Origin: Streptomyces fulvoviolaceus
Lineage (GTDB): Bacteria; Actinomycetota; Actinomycetes; Streptomycetales; Streptomycetaceae
Direction: 5' to 3'
Assembly (NCBI RefSeq): GCF_000718165.1
Contig: NZ_JOEY01000004.1
Span: 62,001-126,000 of the forward strand
DNA length: 64,000 nucleotides
Positions 33,923-42,573 of the stretch are shown here, piece after piece; position 1 is the stretch's first letter; the number at the start of each line of letters is the position of its first letter. The translations under genes and the position numbers were made by a program. The notes below the pieces were generated by a model that made no database searches, was not told the origin of the DNA, and saw only the letters and a list, made by a program, of their open reading frames with translations.

Positions 33923-34716
33923 GCACCTACCCCGGCGCGGGTCCGACGGTCTTCGACCCCATGACGCTGCCCTCCGACGACAACGTCAACAACTACACCT
34001 TCTGCGTGGAGCTCAAGGGGAGCCAGTGGTTCCTGCAGAAGGGGAAGATGATCGCCTACTACGGCCAGATGGACTTCAACGGCATCGGGCACGGCCGACT
34101 CGACCGACTTGTCCGTACGTCCTTCCATTCGCCTCTGCACGCCAGTGACTGGGTGGTGGCGGAGGGCTCGGGCAAGATGCTGCTCGCCGACCGGGCCTTC
34201 GACGTGAACTCCTACGACCTGGAGAACGGCAACCTGACCATTCGCTCGGGCAATCTGCTCGCTTTTCAGCCAACTCTCGCGCTGAAGCAATCGATCGTGC
34301 CGGGATTTCTGACTCTGATCGGAACCGGAAAGTTCGTGGCGGCATCTAACGGCCCGGTGGTGTTCATGGAACCCCCGATCCGGGTGGATCCGCAGGCGCT
34401 CGTCGGCTGGGCCGACTGCCCCTCGCCGTGCCATCACTACGACCACGGCTACATGACCGGCCTGATGGGCGGTCTACGTGCGATGACAGGCCTCGGCGGG
34501 GCCTCGGGAGAGGAGCACCAGTTCGAGTTCGTGGGGGCCGGCACCGTACTGCTCCAGTCGACCGAGCTCCTCATGGCCGAGCAGGCCACGGGGGCGGTTC
34601 CGCAGCAGGCCGGGGTACCCGGCGGCCATGGGGCTCCCACAGGCCATCCACAGCAACCCGGAGCACCGCGCCTTCCCGGACAGCTGGGAGACCTCCAGCG
34701 TCGCTTCGGGCTGTGA
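33919..34716 (+). CDS. AIM24 family protein 3 with C-terminal Pro/Gly tail
   Basis: 265 residues. The first about 215 residues follow the AIM24 pattern (KGSQWFLQKGKMIAYYGQMD, MLLADRAFDVNSYDLENG, GEEHQFEFVGAGTVLLQSTE). The last 45 are a low-complexity Pro/Gly/Gln tail ending LGDLQRRFGL, absent from the other two copies. Near residue 167 SPCHHYDHGYMTGLMGG could bind metal. The GTG start overlaps the previous stop (GTGA). The DNA around 34225-34350 is less GC-rich than its surroundings. Confidence 0.87.
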   Translation: MSTYPGAGPTVFDPMTLPSDDNVNNYTFCVELKGSQWFLQKGKMIAYYGQMDFNGIGHGRLDRLVRTSFHSPLHASDWVVAEGSGKMLLADRAFDVNSYDLENGNLTIRSGNLLAFQPTLALKQSIVPGFLTLIGTGKFVAASNGPVVFMEPPIRVDPQALVGWADCPSPCHHYDHGYMTGLMGGLRAMTGLGGASGEEHQFEFVGAGTVLLQSTELLMAEQATGAVPQQAGVPGGHGAPTGHPQQPGAPRLPGQLGDLQRRFGL

Positions 34717-34787
34717 GCGGTAGTCTGCGGAGTGTGACGTCGAACGTGTGCGCGCCGCCGTCACGCCACCCTCACTAGTTCGCCTTT

Positions 34788-34805
34788 CAACCTTTTAGGT
34801 AGACT
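34788..34805 (+). promoter_or_regulatory. marR promoter with overlapping operator
   Basis: TAGACT (34800-34805) ends six bases before the ATG at 34812, a leaderless -10 box. Overlapping it, CAACCT (34788-34793), TTT and AGGTAG (34797-34802) form a short inverted repeat. A repressor bound here would block the -10, fitting MarR autorepression. Confidence 0.5.
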
Positions 34806-34811
34806 TCATTC

Positions 34812-35288
34812 ATGGAGACCGAGACGGCCACGCGCTGGCTGACCGATGCGGAGCAGTGCGCCTGGCGCACCCACCTGGAGGTCAACAGGCTGTTGACGTA
34901 CCAACTCGAGAAGGACCTGCAGCCGTTCGGCCTGACGATGAACGACTACGAGATCCTGGTCAATCTCTCCGAATCGGAGGGCGTACGGCTGCGGATGAGC
35001 GACCTCGCAGCCGCCACCCTCCAGTCCAAGAGCCGGCTCTCGCACCAGATCACCCGCATGGAGAACGCGGACCTGGTCCGGCGCGAGAACTGCGAGTCCG
35101 ACCGCCGCGGCCTGTTCGCGGTCCTGACCGAGCACGGCATGGAGACGATGAAGAAGGTCGCGCCCCATCATGTGGCGTCTGTGCGGAGGCACTTCATCGA
35201 TCTGCTGTCCCCCGAGGCCCTGACGGACCTCGACAAGTCCCTGCGGCCCATCGCGGACCACCTCCGCGGGCAGCGCGGGCGTCCGTAG
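34812..35288 (+). CDS. MarR family transcriptional regulator (second copy)
   Basis: 158 residues. LTMNDYEILVNLSESEGVRL leads into the winged helix with recognition helix AATLQSKSRLSHQITRMENA, and the wing is CESDRRGLFAVLTEHGMETM. The long N-terminal helix starting at ARWLTDAEQ-like sequence and the C-terminal helix make the dimer. Targets are not known; autoregulation is suggested by the dyad over its own -10 box. It converges on the sensor kinase gene. Confidence 0.9.
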   Translation: METETATRWLTDAEQCAWRTHLEVNRLLTYQLEKDLQPFGLTMNDYEILVNLSESEGVRLRMSDLAAATLQSKSRLSHQITRMENADLVRRENCESDRRGLFAVLTEHGMETMKKVAPHHVASVRRHFIDLLSPEALTDLDKSLRPIADHLRGQRGRP

Positions 35289-35301
35289 ACCCGGACATCA
35301 T

Positions 35302-36714
35302 CTAAGCGAGCGGCAGGCGGAGTTCGAACAGGGCTCCGCCTGTCGGCGCGTCCCGGACCGTGAGCGTCCCGCCATGGCGTACGGCCACGTCCCGGGCGAT
35401 GGCGAGTCCGAGCCCGGCGCCGCCGTCGTCGCGGCTGCGGGCGGCGTCGAGCCGTACGAACCGCTCGAAGATCCGCTCCCGGTCCCCCGCGGGCACGCCG
35501 TCCCCGTCGTCGGCGACCTCGACCACGGCCCGGTCGCCCTCCCGCCGTACGGTCACGGTGACCGCCGACCGGGTGTGCCGCTGCGCGTTGTCCAGCAGGT
35601 TGGCGAAGACGCGCCCCAACTGCCCCCGGGATCCCGCCACGTCCACGGCCTCGGCTTCAACCGTCACGCCCGCCCTGCCGTCCGCCTGCTCCCCGACCAG
35701 CGCGGCGAGGTCGAACCGCACGTCGTTCGGCCGCTCCCCCGCGTCCAGCCGGGCGAGCAGCAGCAGGTCGGCGGCGAGGTGCTGCAGTCGTACGGTGTCC
35801 TCCACGGCCCCGTCGAGATCGAGCAACTCGGGGTGTGCGGCGGCCACTTCGAGCTGGGTGCGCAGCGAGGCGATGGGGCTGCGCAGTTCGTGCGAGGCGT
35901 CGGCGACGAACCGGCGCTGGCGTTCCACGGAGGTCTCCAGGGCGGCCAGCGTCTCGTTGGTGGTGCGGGCGAGGCGGGCGATCTCGTCGTGCGTGTCCGG
36001 CACCGGGACGCGGCGCGCCAGGTCCTCGGAGGCGGTGATCGCGGCCATCTCGCCGCGGATGCCCTCGACCGGGCGCAGGGCGCGGCGGGTGACCAGCCAG
36101 GTCACGGCGGCCACGACGCCGAGGAGGAGCGGGAAGCCGATCAGCATGACGGTCGTCGCGGTGCTCACGGCGCCCTGTTCGGCGTCCAGGGAGGCGCCCG
36201 CGTAGACGGTGAGCGTGCCCTTGTCCGGGACCTCCACCGTCAGCTCGGCGAATCGGTAGTCGGCGCTGGCGCCGTCGATCGTGGCGGAGCCGTTCGTGAG
36301 GGTGCTCTGGTCGCCGATCTCACCGGGTTCGAGGGCGGAGTCGTCGTCGCCCTCGTCGTCATCGGTGTCCTCGCCGCCCGTGCCACCCGTGGGCGCCTGC
36401 GGCTGCACCTCGGTGGTGCCCGTGCCGCTGATGGCCTGCATGTCCTCGGTGGCGGCGACCAGTGTGCCGTTCTCGTCGACGACCTGGACGGGCTGCTCGT
36501 CATCGTCCAGTTTCAGGTCGCCGTAGGCCGTCCCGGCGGCGAGGTCGGCGGCCACGTTCCGCGCGATGCGCTCCGCCTGGGTCCCCGCCTGGTCGATCAG
36601 ATTGGACCGAAGCGACAGCAGGACCGCCGTCCCGGCCGCGACCAGCGCCACCGCGACGACCAGGGTCGCGCCGAGCGTCGCCCGGGACCGGACGGAGCCG
36701 AACAGGCGCCTCAT
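35302..36714 (-). CDS. Two-component sensor histidine kinase with acidic extracellular domain
   Basis: 470 residues. Two membrane helices (about 13-35 and 186-208) bracket an extracellular domain of about 150 residues that includes a very acidic loop (GGEDTDDDEGDDDSALEPGE, 112-131). HAMP follows, then the dimerisation/phosphoacceptor segment with His275 (ADASHELRSP) and the ATPase domain with NLLDNAQRHT, DDGDGVP and GAGLGLAIARD. The acidic loop could sense divalent cations or cationic peptides. ATGA overlap with the response regulator gene shows an operon with the regulator first. Confidence 0.93.
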   Translation of the reverse strand: MRRLFGSVRSRATLGATLVVAVALVAAGTAVLLSLRSNLIDQAGTQAERIARNVAADLAAGTAYGDLKLDDDEQPVQVVDENGTLVAATEDMQAISGTGTTEVQPQAPTGGTGGEDTDDDEGDDDSALEPGEIGDQSTLTNGSATIDGASADYRFAELTVEVPDKGTLTVYAGASLDAEQGAVSTATTVMLIGFPLLLGVVAAVTWLVTRRALRPVEGIRGEMAAITASEDLARRVPVPDTHDEIARLARTTNETLAALETSVERQRRFVADASHELRSPIASLRTQLEVAAAHPELLDLDGAVEDTVRLQHLAADLLLLARLDAGERPNDVRFDLAALVGEQADGRAGVTVEAEAVDVAGSRGQLGRVFANLLDNAQRHTRSAVTVTVRREGDRAVVEVADDGDGVPAGDRERIFERFVRLDAARSRDDGGAGLGLAIARDVAVRHGGTLTVRDAPTGGALFELRLPLA

Positions 36715-37379
36715 CTCGCGGCCTCCAGCCGGTAGCCGGCGCCGCGGACCGTCCGGATCAGCTCGGCGCGCAGCTTGCGCCGCAGGGTGCTGACGTACAC
36801 CTCGACGATGTTCGGGTCGCCGTCGTACGCGAAGTCCCAGACGTGCTCCAGGATCTGGGCCTTGGACACCACCTCGCCGGCCCGCACCACGAGCTGCTCC
36901 AGGACGGCGAACTCCTTGGCGGTCAGGGTGACTTCGTCCTCGCCGAGGAAGACCCGGCGGGCGGCGGTGTCGACCCTGAGGTCGCCGGCCTCGAGCACCG
37001 GCGACGCCCCGGCCCCCTGTCCGCGCCGCCGCAGCAGGGCCTTGATGCGGGCGACCAGGACGACGTACGAGAAGGGCTTGGTCAGGTAGTCGTCGGCGCC
37101 GGTGTCCAGACCCTCGGCCTCGTCGTACTCACCATCCTTGGCGGTGAGCATCAGGATCGGCACGTCGTGGCCGGCGGCGCGCAGGGCCGCACAGACGCGG
37201 TAGCCGTTGAGGCCCGGCAGCATGATGTCCAGGATCACCAGGTCGTACGACCCCTCGGTGGCCCGGTGCAGCCCCTCCCGGCCGTCGTGGACGACGTCCA
37301 CGGCATACCCCTCGGCCGTGAGGCCCTTGGCCAGGGACACAGCGAGGCGTTTCTCGTCTTCCACGATCAGGAGGCGCAT
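36711..37379 (-). CDS. OmpR/PhoB family response regulator
   Basis: 222 residues. The receiver has the acidic pair VEDEK, phospho-acceptor Asp51 in VILDIMLP, Thr in MLTAKD and Lys in YLTKPF. The winged-helix domain (about 125-222) ends IRTVRGAGYRLEA. It is the cognate partner of the overlapping kinase. Direct repeats of CTTCAG spaced ten to eleven bases occur in the spacer to the divergent PepSY gene, the normal binding pattern for a dimer of this class, so it probably controls itself and that gene. Confidence 0.95.
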   Translation of the reverse strand: MRLLIVEDEKRLAVSLAKGLTAEGYAVDVVHDGREGLHRATEGSYDLVILDIMLPGLNGYRVCAALRAAGHDVPILMLTAKDGEYDEAEGLDTGADDYLTKPFSYVVLVARIKALLRRRGQGAGASPVLEAGDLRVDTAARRVFLGEDEVTLTAKEFAVLEQLVVRAGEVVSKAQILEHVWDFAYDGDPNIVEVYVSTLRRKLRAELIRTVRGAGYRLEAAR

Positions 37380-37401
37380 GCGTACAGCCTCGCAAAGCGA
37401 A

Positions 37402-37439
37402 CCTGAAGACGCCTTCAGGAGGCTTCAGGTCCGCTTCAG
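37402..37439. promoter_or_regulatory. Direct repeats likely bound by the OmpR-type regulator
   Basis: CTTCAG occurs at 37413, 37423 and 37434, that is every 10-11 bases on one face of the helix, and an inverted copy CCTGAAG is at 37402. The array lies between the divergent response regulator (start 37379) and the PepSY gene (37505). Confidence 0.65.
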
Positions 37440-37504
37440 CCGGGTTCGGGCAGCGTAGGTCCCGTCGAAAGCGAACGAAGCAGAACGGTTCTGGAGGAAC
37501 CCTC

Positions 37505-38176
37505 ATGAAGCGGAACATCGTCATCGCCACCCTCACCGCCGCCGCCCTGGCCACCGGTGGCACCGTCGCGGCCTTCGCGGCGGGGGACGACGACGCGACG
37601 GCGACGCAGCGTCAGACGAGCACCGGTGCGCAGGTGGTCTCCGACGACGACTCGGTGGACGACTCGGTGGACGACTCGGTGGACGACCGGAGCGACGACG
37701 CCACCGAGGACCGTACGGCCGTCCGCAACAGCGACATCACCGCCGCCGACGCCATCGCGGCCGCCCTGAGGCACACGCCGGGCACCGCCGTCTCCGCCGA
37801 TCTGGACGACGAAGGCGACGACATCGGCACCTGGGACGTGGACGTCGTGAAGAGCGACGGCACCGAGTACAGCGTCGATGTCTCCTCGGACACCGGGAAG
37901 GTCCTCAAGGCCCACCGCGAGAACGATGACGACAACGACGGCCGCGAGGACCTGACCGCCCTCAAGGGCGCCAAGGTCGACGTCCGTGAGGCCGCCCTCG
38001 CGGCCGCGGCGAAGGGCACGGTCACCGAGGTCGGCCTCGACGACGACAACGGCGCCGTGGCCTGGGGCGTGGAGACCGTGAAGGACACCACGCACGGCGA
38101 GTGGAAGGTCGACCTGCAGACCGGCAAGGTCGCCCAGGACCGCGACGACCACGACAACGACGGCGACGACGACTGA
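37505..38176 (+). CDS. Secreted acidic PepSY-domain protein
   Basis: 223 residues with a clear signal peptide (MKRNIVIATLTAAALATGGT...FAAG). The mature part starts with an acidic repeat (DDSVDDSVDDSVDDRSDD), followed by two PepSY domains (about 75-140 and 155-215), each with a helix (ITAADAIAAALRHTPG; DVREAALAAAAKGTV) and a beta sheet (GTWDVDVVKSDGTEYSVDV; VAWGVETVKDTTHGEWKVDL). PepSY domains often inhibit peptidases or bind metals. Its position next to the kinase/regulator pair suggests it is the regulated output or a feedback modulator. AGGAGG-like site upstream of ATG. Confidence 0.9.
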   Translation: MKRNIVIATLTAAALATGGTVAAFAAGDDDATATQRQTSTGAQVVSDDDSVDDSVDDSVDDRSDDATEDRTAVRNSDITAADAIAAALRHTPGTAVSADLDDEGDDIGTWDVDVVKSDGTEYSVDVSSDTGKVLKAHRENDDDNDGREDLTALKGAKVDVREAALAAAAKGTVTEVGLDDDNGAVAWGVETVKDTTHGEWKVDLQTGKVAQDRDDHDNDGDDD

Positions 38177-38184
38177 GGCAGCCG

Positions 38185-39405
38185 TCATACGGCGGGCACG
38201 GTCTCCCGTTCCGGAGCCGTGCCCCTCGCCATGCCCAGCGCCGCCAGGACGACCGCCGTGCCGGTCACCGCGAAGCACACCCCCACCGGCAGCTGCCCGG
38301 CCAGCGCTCCCGCCAGCGCCGTTCCCCCCGTACTTCCGGCGTTGACCGCCGTGTTGACCCAGGCTCCGGCCTGGGTGCGCACCTCGGGGGCCACGGACTC
38401 GTCGGCGATGAGATACGCGGTGGTGATGGCGGGCGACACGAAGAACCCGGCCACCGCCATGACCAGCGCCAGGGTGCCCAGGCCCGTGGCGAGTCCCGCA
38501 CCGATGAGTGCCAGACCCAGACACACCGTCAGCAGGGCCAGCCGGATCCGGGCGGGCACCCGCCAGTTCACCGCACCGTTGAGCATCCCGCCGACCGCGC
38601 TTCCGGCGGACAGCGCGGCGAGCACCCATGCCACACTCGCGCCGCCGTGGTGATGCCGCTCGGCGAAGACCACGACCAGCAGGTCGAGCACGCCGAGTCC
38701 GAGCCCCACACCCGCGGCGGCGACGACCGGCCGGCCGATCCGGCGCAGCACCCGCTTCGCGCCGCTCCCCCGGCGTGCGGAGGGCCCGGCGGGAGGCACC
38801 GCCCGGACCGCCGGCGACACCACGAACCCGGCGGTCCCCGCCACCATCAGGACCGCCCCGGCGACGATGCCGACGGCCGGCGCGGCGAACCCGACGAGCA
38901 CGCCCACCAGCAACGGCCCCGAGACGAAGAGCAGTTCCTCGGCGACACCGTCGAGGCTGTAGGCCCGCTGCAGCAGGGCCCGGTCCGGGGCGAGCCTTCC
39001 CCACACCGCCCGCATGGTCGGGCCGAGCGGCGGCACGCAGGCCCCCGCGAGGGCGGTGAGGGCACCCAGGACGAAGGCCGGTGTGCCCGGACGCCACACG
39101 GCCACGGTCAGCAGGCCGAGCAGCAGGGTGTAGGCCAGCAGCAGGGGCATGAGCGCCCGGCGAGGCCCGTAACGGTCGATCAGAGCGGCCCGCGCGGGCG
39201 CCAGGAAGACGACGGTGGCGCCGAAGAGCGCCATCACCGTGCCCGCCACCGCGTACGAGCCCGAGGCGCGGGTCACGGCGAGCATCACGGACAGCGGGAC
39301 GACGCCGTACGACAGCCTGCCGAGCAGCGCGGTGGCGAAGGTACGGCGGGCGTGCGGGATTTGCAGAACGGCGGCATACGAAGGCCGCCTCGAGGTCGCA
39401 GACAT
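38185..39405 (-). CDS. MFS transporter
   Basis: 406 residues with twelve hydrophobic helices. Motif A-like sequence LIDRYGPRRALMP follows helix 2, and the central loop (RAVPPAGPSARRGSGAKRVLRR) is basic, as in major facilitator exporters of the YbjJ/Bcr-like type. Substrate unknown; drug or metabolite export is the usual role. ATG at 39405 has an AGAGGAA site. In its leader GGCGCCTT/AAGGCGCC (39427-39446) forms a strong hairpin that might regulate expression. It converges on the PepSY gene with an eight-base gap. Confidence 0.88.
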   Translation of the reverse strand: MSATSRRPSYAAVLQIPHARRTFATALLGRLSYGVVPLSVMLAVTRASGSYAVAGTVMALFGATVVFLAPARAALIDRYGPRRALMPLLLAYTLLLGLLTVAVWRPGTPAFVLGALTALAGACVPPLGPTMRAVWGRLAPDRALLQRAYSLDGVAEELLFVSGPLLVGVLVGFAAPAVGIVAGAVLMVAGTAGFVVSPAVRAVPPAGPSARRGSGAKRVLRRIGRPVVAAAGVGLGLGVLDLLVVVFAERHHHGGASVAWVLAALSAGSAVGGMLNGAVNWRVPARIRLALLTVCLGLALIGAGLATGLGTLALVMAVAGFFVSPAITTAYLIADESVAPEVRTQAGAWVNTAVNAGSTGGTALAGALAGQLPVGVCFAVTGTAVVLAALGMARGTAPERETVPAV

Positions 39406-39426
39406 TGCGAAGTTCCTCTGGGAAGC

Positions 39427-39446
39427 GGCGCCTTGACGAAGGCGCC
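39427..39446 (-). promoter_or_regulatory. Leader hairpin upstream of the MFS gene
   Basis: GGCGCCTT (39427-39434) and AAGGCGCC (39439-39446) pair perfectly around a GACG loop, 22 bases before the MFS start. It could be an attenuator-type hairpin or an operator. Confidence 0.4.
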
Positions 39447-39566
39447 GTGGCAGAAAGGACGCCGGATCACCGCTGCCGAAAGGGGCGCGGTGCGGGCATA
39501 CCTATGCCAAGGAGAGGAACATACGGATCAACGTACCAGCGGGCTCGAGGAGTTGACCAGAGCAGG

Positions 39567-40523
39567 TCAGCCCTGCGTCAGCCCCGCCACCAGCTCGTCC
39601 GCCGCCCGGTACGGGTCCAGCTCACCGGCGACGATCTTCTCCGCGAGGGTGCTCAGCCGGCGGTCGCCGTGCAGGTCGCCGATCCGCTCACGCAGGGCCG
39701 TGACGGCGATCGTCTCCACCTCGCGGGCGGCGCGGGAGCGGCGGCGCTCGGCCAGAACGCCGTGCTCCTCCATCCACGCCCGGTGCTTCTCCAGCGCCTC
39801 GACGACCTCGTCGATGCCCTCGCTGCGCGCGGCGACCGTCTTGACGATGGGCGGGCGCCAGTCGCCGGGGCCGCGCGATTCGCCGAGGCCCAGCATGTGG
39901 TTGAGCTCGCGGGCGGTCGCGTCGGCGCCGTCCCGGTCCGCCTTGTTGACGACGTAGACGTCGCCGATCTCCAGGATTCCGGCCTTGGCCGCCTGGATGC
40001 CGTCGCCCATGCCGGGGGCGAGCAGGACGACGGAGGTGTCCGCCTGCGAGGCGATCTCCACCTCCGACTGTCCGACGCCGACCGTCTCGACGAGGATCAC
40101 GTCGCAGCCGGCCGCGTCCAGGACGCGGATGGCCTGCGGGGCGGACCAGGCGAGGCCGCCCAGGTGGCCTCGGGTCGCCATCGAGCGGATGTAGACGCCC
40201 GGGTCGGAGGCGTGCTCCGACATCCGGACGCGGTCGCCGAGAAGAGCGCCGCCCGAGAAGGGTGACGACGGGTCGACGGCCAGAACGCCGACCCGCCTGC
40301 CCTGCTTGCGGTACGCGGTCACCAGGGCGGAGGTCGACGTGGACTTGCCGACACCCGGTGATCCGGTGAGGCCGACGACGTACGCATTGCCCGTCAGCGG
40401 GGCGAGCGCCGCCATGACCTCCCTGAGCTGCGGGGACGCCCCCTCCACCAGGGAGATCAGCCGAGCCACGGCCCGCGGCCGGCCTTCCCTGGCCTGGGCC
40501 ACCAGGGTGGAGACGTCCTGCAT
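39567..40523 (-). CDS. meaB: Methylmalonyl/acyl-CoA mutase-associated GTPase MeaB
   Basis: 318 residues of the G3E family. Walker A is GLTGSPGVGKST (52-62), switch-related segments VDPSSPFSGGALLGDRVRM and ETVGVGQSEVEIA, and the guanine-specificity NKADRDGAD. MeaB proteins protect B12-dependent mutases, gating cofactor loading and release of damaged cob(II)alamin. The ATG at 40523 has GGAG five bases upstream; an in-frame GTG at 40538 is possible. In this window it could serve the IcmA enzyme 16 kb away and any methylmalonyl-CoA mutase elsewhere. Confidence 0.94.
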   Translation of the reverse strand: MQDVSTLVAQAREGRPRAVARLISLVEGASPQLREVMAALAPLTGNAYVVGLTGSPGVGKSTSTSALVTAYRKQGRRVGVLAVDPSSPFSGGALLGDRVRMSEHASDPGVYIRSMATRGHLGGLAWSAPQAIRVLDAAGCDVILVETVGVGQSEVEIASQADTSVVLLAPGMGDGIQAAKAGILEIGDVYVVNKADRDGADATARELNHMLGLGESRGPGDWRPPIVKTVAARSEGIDEVVEALEKHRAWMEEHGVLAERRRSRAAREVETIAVTALRERIGDLHGDRRLSTLAEKIVAGELDPYRAADELVAGLTQG

Positions 40524-40571
40524 CACAGCTCCGTTCACCTAGAAGACGTACGAGTGGAAACGTACGAGACC

Positions 40572-41774
40572 TCAGGCCTTGGGTACCCGCACGATCAGCG
40601 CGTCACCCTGACCGCCGCCGCCGCACAGCGCGGCCGCACCCACGCCGCCGCCCCGGCGCTTCAGCTCCAGCGCCAGGTGCAGGACGAGCCTGGCACCGGA
40701 CATGCCGATCGGGTGGCCCAGGGCGATGGCACCGCCGTTGACGTTCACCCTTTCCGTGGACACCCCGAGGTCCTTGATTGACTGCACCGCCACGGCGGCG
40801 AAGGCCTCGTTGATCTCGACCAGGTCGAGGTCGGAGACGTCCAGGCCCTCCTTCTTGAGGGCGTGCAGGATCGCGTTGGACGGCTGGGACTGCAGGGAGT
40901 TGTCCGGACCCGCCACGTTGCCGTGGGCGCCGATCTCCGCGATCCACTCGAGGCCGAGCTCCTGCGCCTTGGCCTTGCTCATCACGACCACGGCCGCCGC
41001 ACCGTCCGAGATCTGCGAGGAGGTGCCGGCGGTGATCGTGCCGTCCCGGGTGAACGCCGGGCGCAGCTTGCCCAGCGACTCGGCCGTGGTCTCGGCGCGG
41101 ATGCCCTCGTCCTTGCTGAAGACGACGGGCTCGCCCTTGCGCTGCGGGATCTCGACCGGGGTGATCTCGGCCTCGAAGATGCCGTTCTTCTGGGCGGCGG
41201 CGGCGCGCTGGTGGGAGAGCGCGGCAATCTCGTCCTGCTCGGGGCGGGCGATGCCGAGGCGCGTGTTGTGCTTCTCCGTGGACTCGCCCATGGCGATGTT
41301 CTCGAAGGCGTCGGTCAGACCGTCGTACGCCATCGCGTCGAGCATCTCGATCGCGCCGTACTTGAAGCCCTCGCGGGACTTCGGGAGCAGGTGCGGGGCA
41401 TTGGTCATGGACTCCTGGCCGCCCGCGACGATCACGTCGAACTCGCCGGCGCGGATCAGCTGGTCGGCCAGCGCGATGGCGTCGAGGCCCGAGAGACAGA
41501 CCTTGTTGATGGTGAGCGCCGGGACGCTCATCGGGATGCCGGCCTTGACCGCGGCCTGGCGGGCCGGGATCTGCCCCGCCCCGGCCTGCAGCACCTGGCC
41601 CATGATGACGTACTGCACCTGGTCGCCGCCGATGCCCGCGCGGTCGAGGGCGGCCTTGATCGCGAAGCCGCCGAGGTCGGCTCCGGAGAACGACTTCAGC
41701 GAACCCAGCAGTCGTCCCATGGGCGTCCGAGCGCCCGCGACGATCACTGAGGTACTGCTGTTGGAACCAGACAT
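40572..41774 (-). CDS. Acetyl-CoA C-acetyltransferase (thiolase)
   Basis: 400 residues. Nucleophile Cys93 lies in [12 protein letters not shown], the catalytic histidine in [11 protein letters not shown] and the second cysteine in [20 protein letters not shown] is also canonical. Biosynthetic thiolases of this size condense two acetyl-CoA to acetoacetyl-CoA, or cleave it in the reverse sense. ATG at 41774 follows GGAAGGGGAT. With 3-hydroxybutyryl-CoA dehydrogenase at 60081 it may feed the ethylmalonyl-CoA/butyryl-CoA route. It lies between meaB and the epimerase gene. Confidence 0.95.
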   Translation of the reverse strand: MSGSNSSTSVIVAGARTPMGRLLGSLKSFSGADLGGFAIKAALDRAGIGGDQVQYVIMGQVLQAGAGQIPARQAAVKAGIPMSVPALTINKVCLSGLDAIALADQLIRAGEFDVIVAGGQESMTNAPHLLPKSREGFKYGAIEMLDAMAYDGLTDAFENIAMGESTEKHNTRLGIARPEQDEIAALSHQRAAAAQKNGIFEAEITPVEIPQRKGEPVVFSKDEGIRAETTAESLGKLRPAFTRDGTITAGTSSQISDGAAAVVVMSKAKAQELGLEWIAEIGAHGNVAGPDNSLQSQPSNAILHALKKEGLDVSDLDLVEINEAFAAVAVQSIKDLGVSTERVNVNGGAIALGHPIGMSGARLVLHLALELKRRGGGVGAAALCGGGGQGDALIVRVPKA

Positions 41775-41922
41775 GAGGTGCGATCCCCTTCCAGCTTGCA
41801 CAGCCGAGGAGTGAACGAGGGTTTACTTCGAATGTACTGACTGGCACTCCGTGCCGTCATCGGGCTGTCGGTGTGATCGCTGGCACGTTGCGTAACCATC
41901 TCCGGAGCGCTGCACTAACAGC

Positions 41923-42363
41923 ATGCTGACGCGAATCGACCACATCGGGATCGCCTGCCACGACCTCGACAAGACCGTGGAGTTCTACCGGGCCACGTAT
42001 GGCTTCGAGGTGTTCCACTCCGAGGTCAACGAGGAGCAGGGCGTACGCGAGGCCATGCTCAAGATCAACGATACGTCCGACGGAGGCGCTTCCTACCTGC
42101 AGCTTCTCGAGCCGACGCGGCCGGATTCGACGGTCGCGAAGTGGCTCGACAAGAACGGCGAGGGCGTCCACCACATCGCTTTCGGTACGGCGGATGTGGA
42201 CGGCGACGCCGCCGACATCAAGGACAAGGGCGTACGCGTTCTGTACGAGGAGCCGCGACGCGGCTCCATGGGGTCACGGATCACCTTCCTGCACCCAAAG
42301 GATTGCCATGGCGTACTGACAGAACTGGTCACTTCGGCGCCTGTTGAGTCACCTGAGCACTGA
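41923..42363 (+). CDS. mce: Methylmalonyl-CoA epimerase
   Basis: 146 residues of the vicinal oxygen chelate fold with two beta-alpha-beta-beta-beta modules. Metal ligands are visible as His7 in RIDHIGIAC, Gln in SYLQLLEP, His in GVHHIAFGT and Glu in GVLTELV. It interconverts the 2R and 2S forms of methylmalonyl-CoA, linking propionyl-CoA carboxylation to the B12 mutase. Divergent from the thiolase gene. No clear ribosome site; GGAG lies 14 bases upstream. Confidence 0.95.
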   Translation: MLTRIDHIGIACHDLDKTVEFYRATYGFEVFHSEVNEEQGVREAMLKINDTSDGGASYLQLLEPTRPDSTVAKWLDKNGEGVHHIAFGTADVDGDAADIKDKGVRVLYEEPRRGSMGSRITFLHPKDCHGVLTELVTSAPVESPEH

Positions 42364-42389
42364 CCCTCGTACATATGGGCCGGTAGGGT
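42360..42389 (+). promoter_or_regulatory. Candidate scy promoter
   Basis: CTGACC (42360-42365) overlaps the epimerase stop codon and TAGGGT (42384-42389) follows after 18 bases, a fair vegetative promoter giving a leader of about 180 bases before scy. Confidence 0.4.
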
Positions 42390-42573
42390 TGGGGGCGGTC
42401 GCCGCTCGAGCCAGGGTGACCGCTTGCCGGGGTCCGGGTTTCGGGGGACGAGCGTCGGGGCTGCAGCCCATGCTCCGTCGTTGATCTGACACCATTCCCC
42501 GGGGGCCCCGTTCGGCGGATGGACGGAGCTCGTATGGAGAGACTTGCGACCAGGGGACGGATGGGACCGCGCA

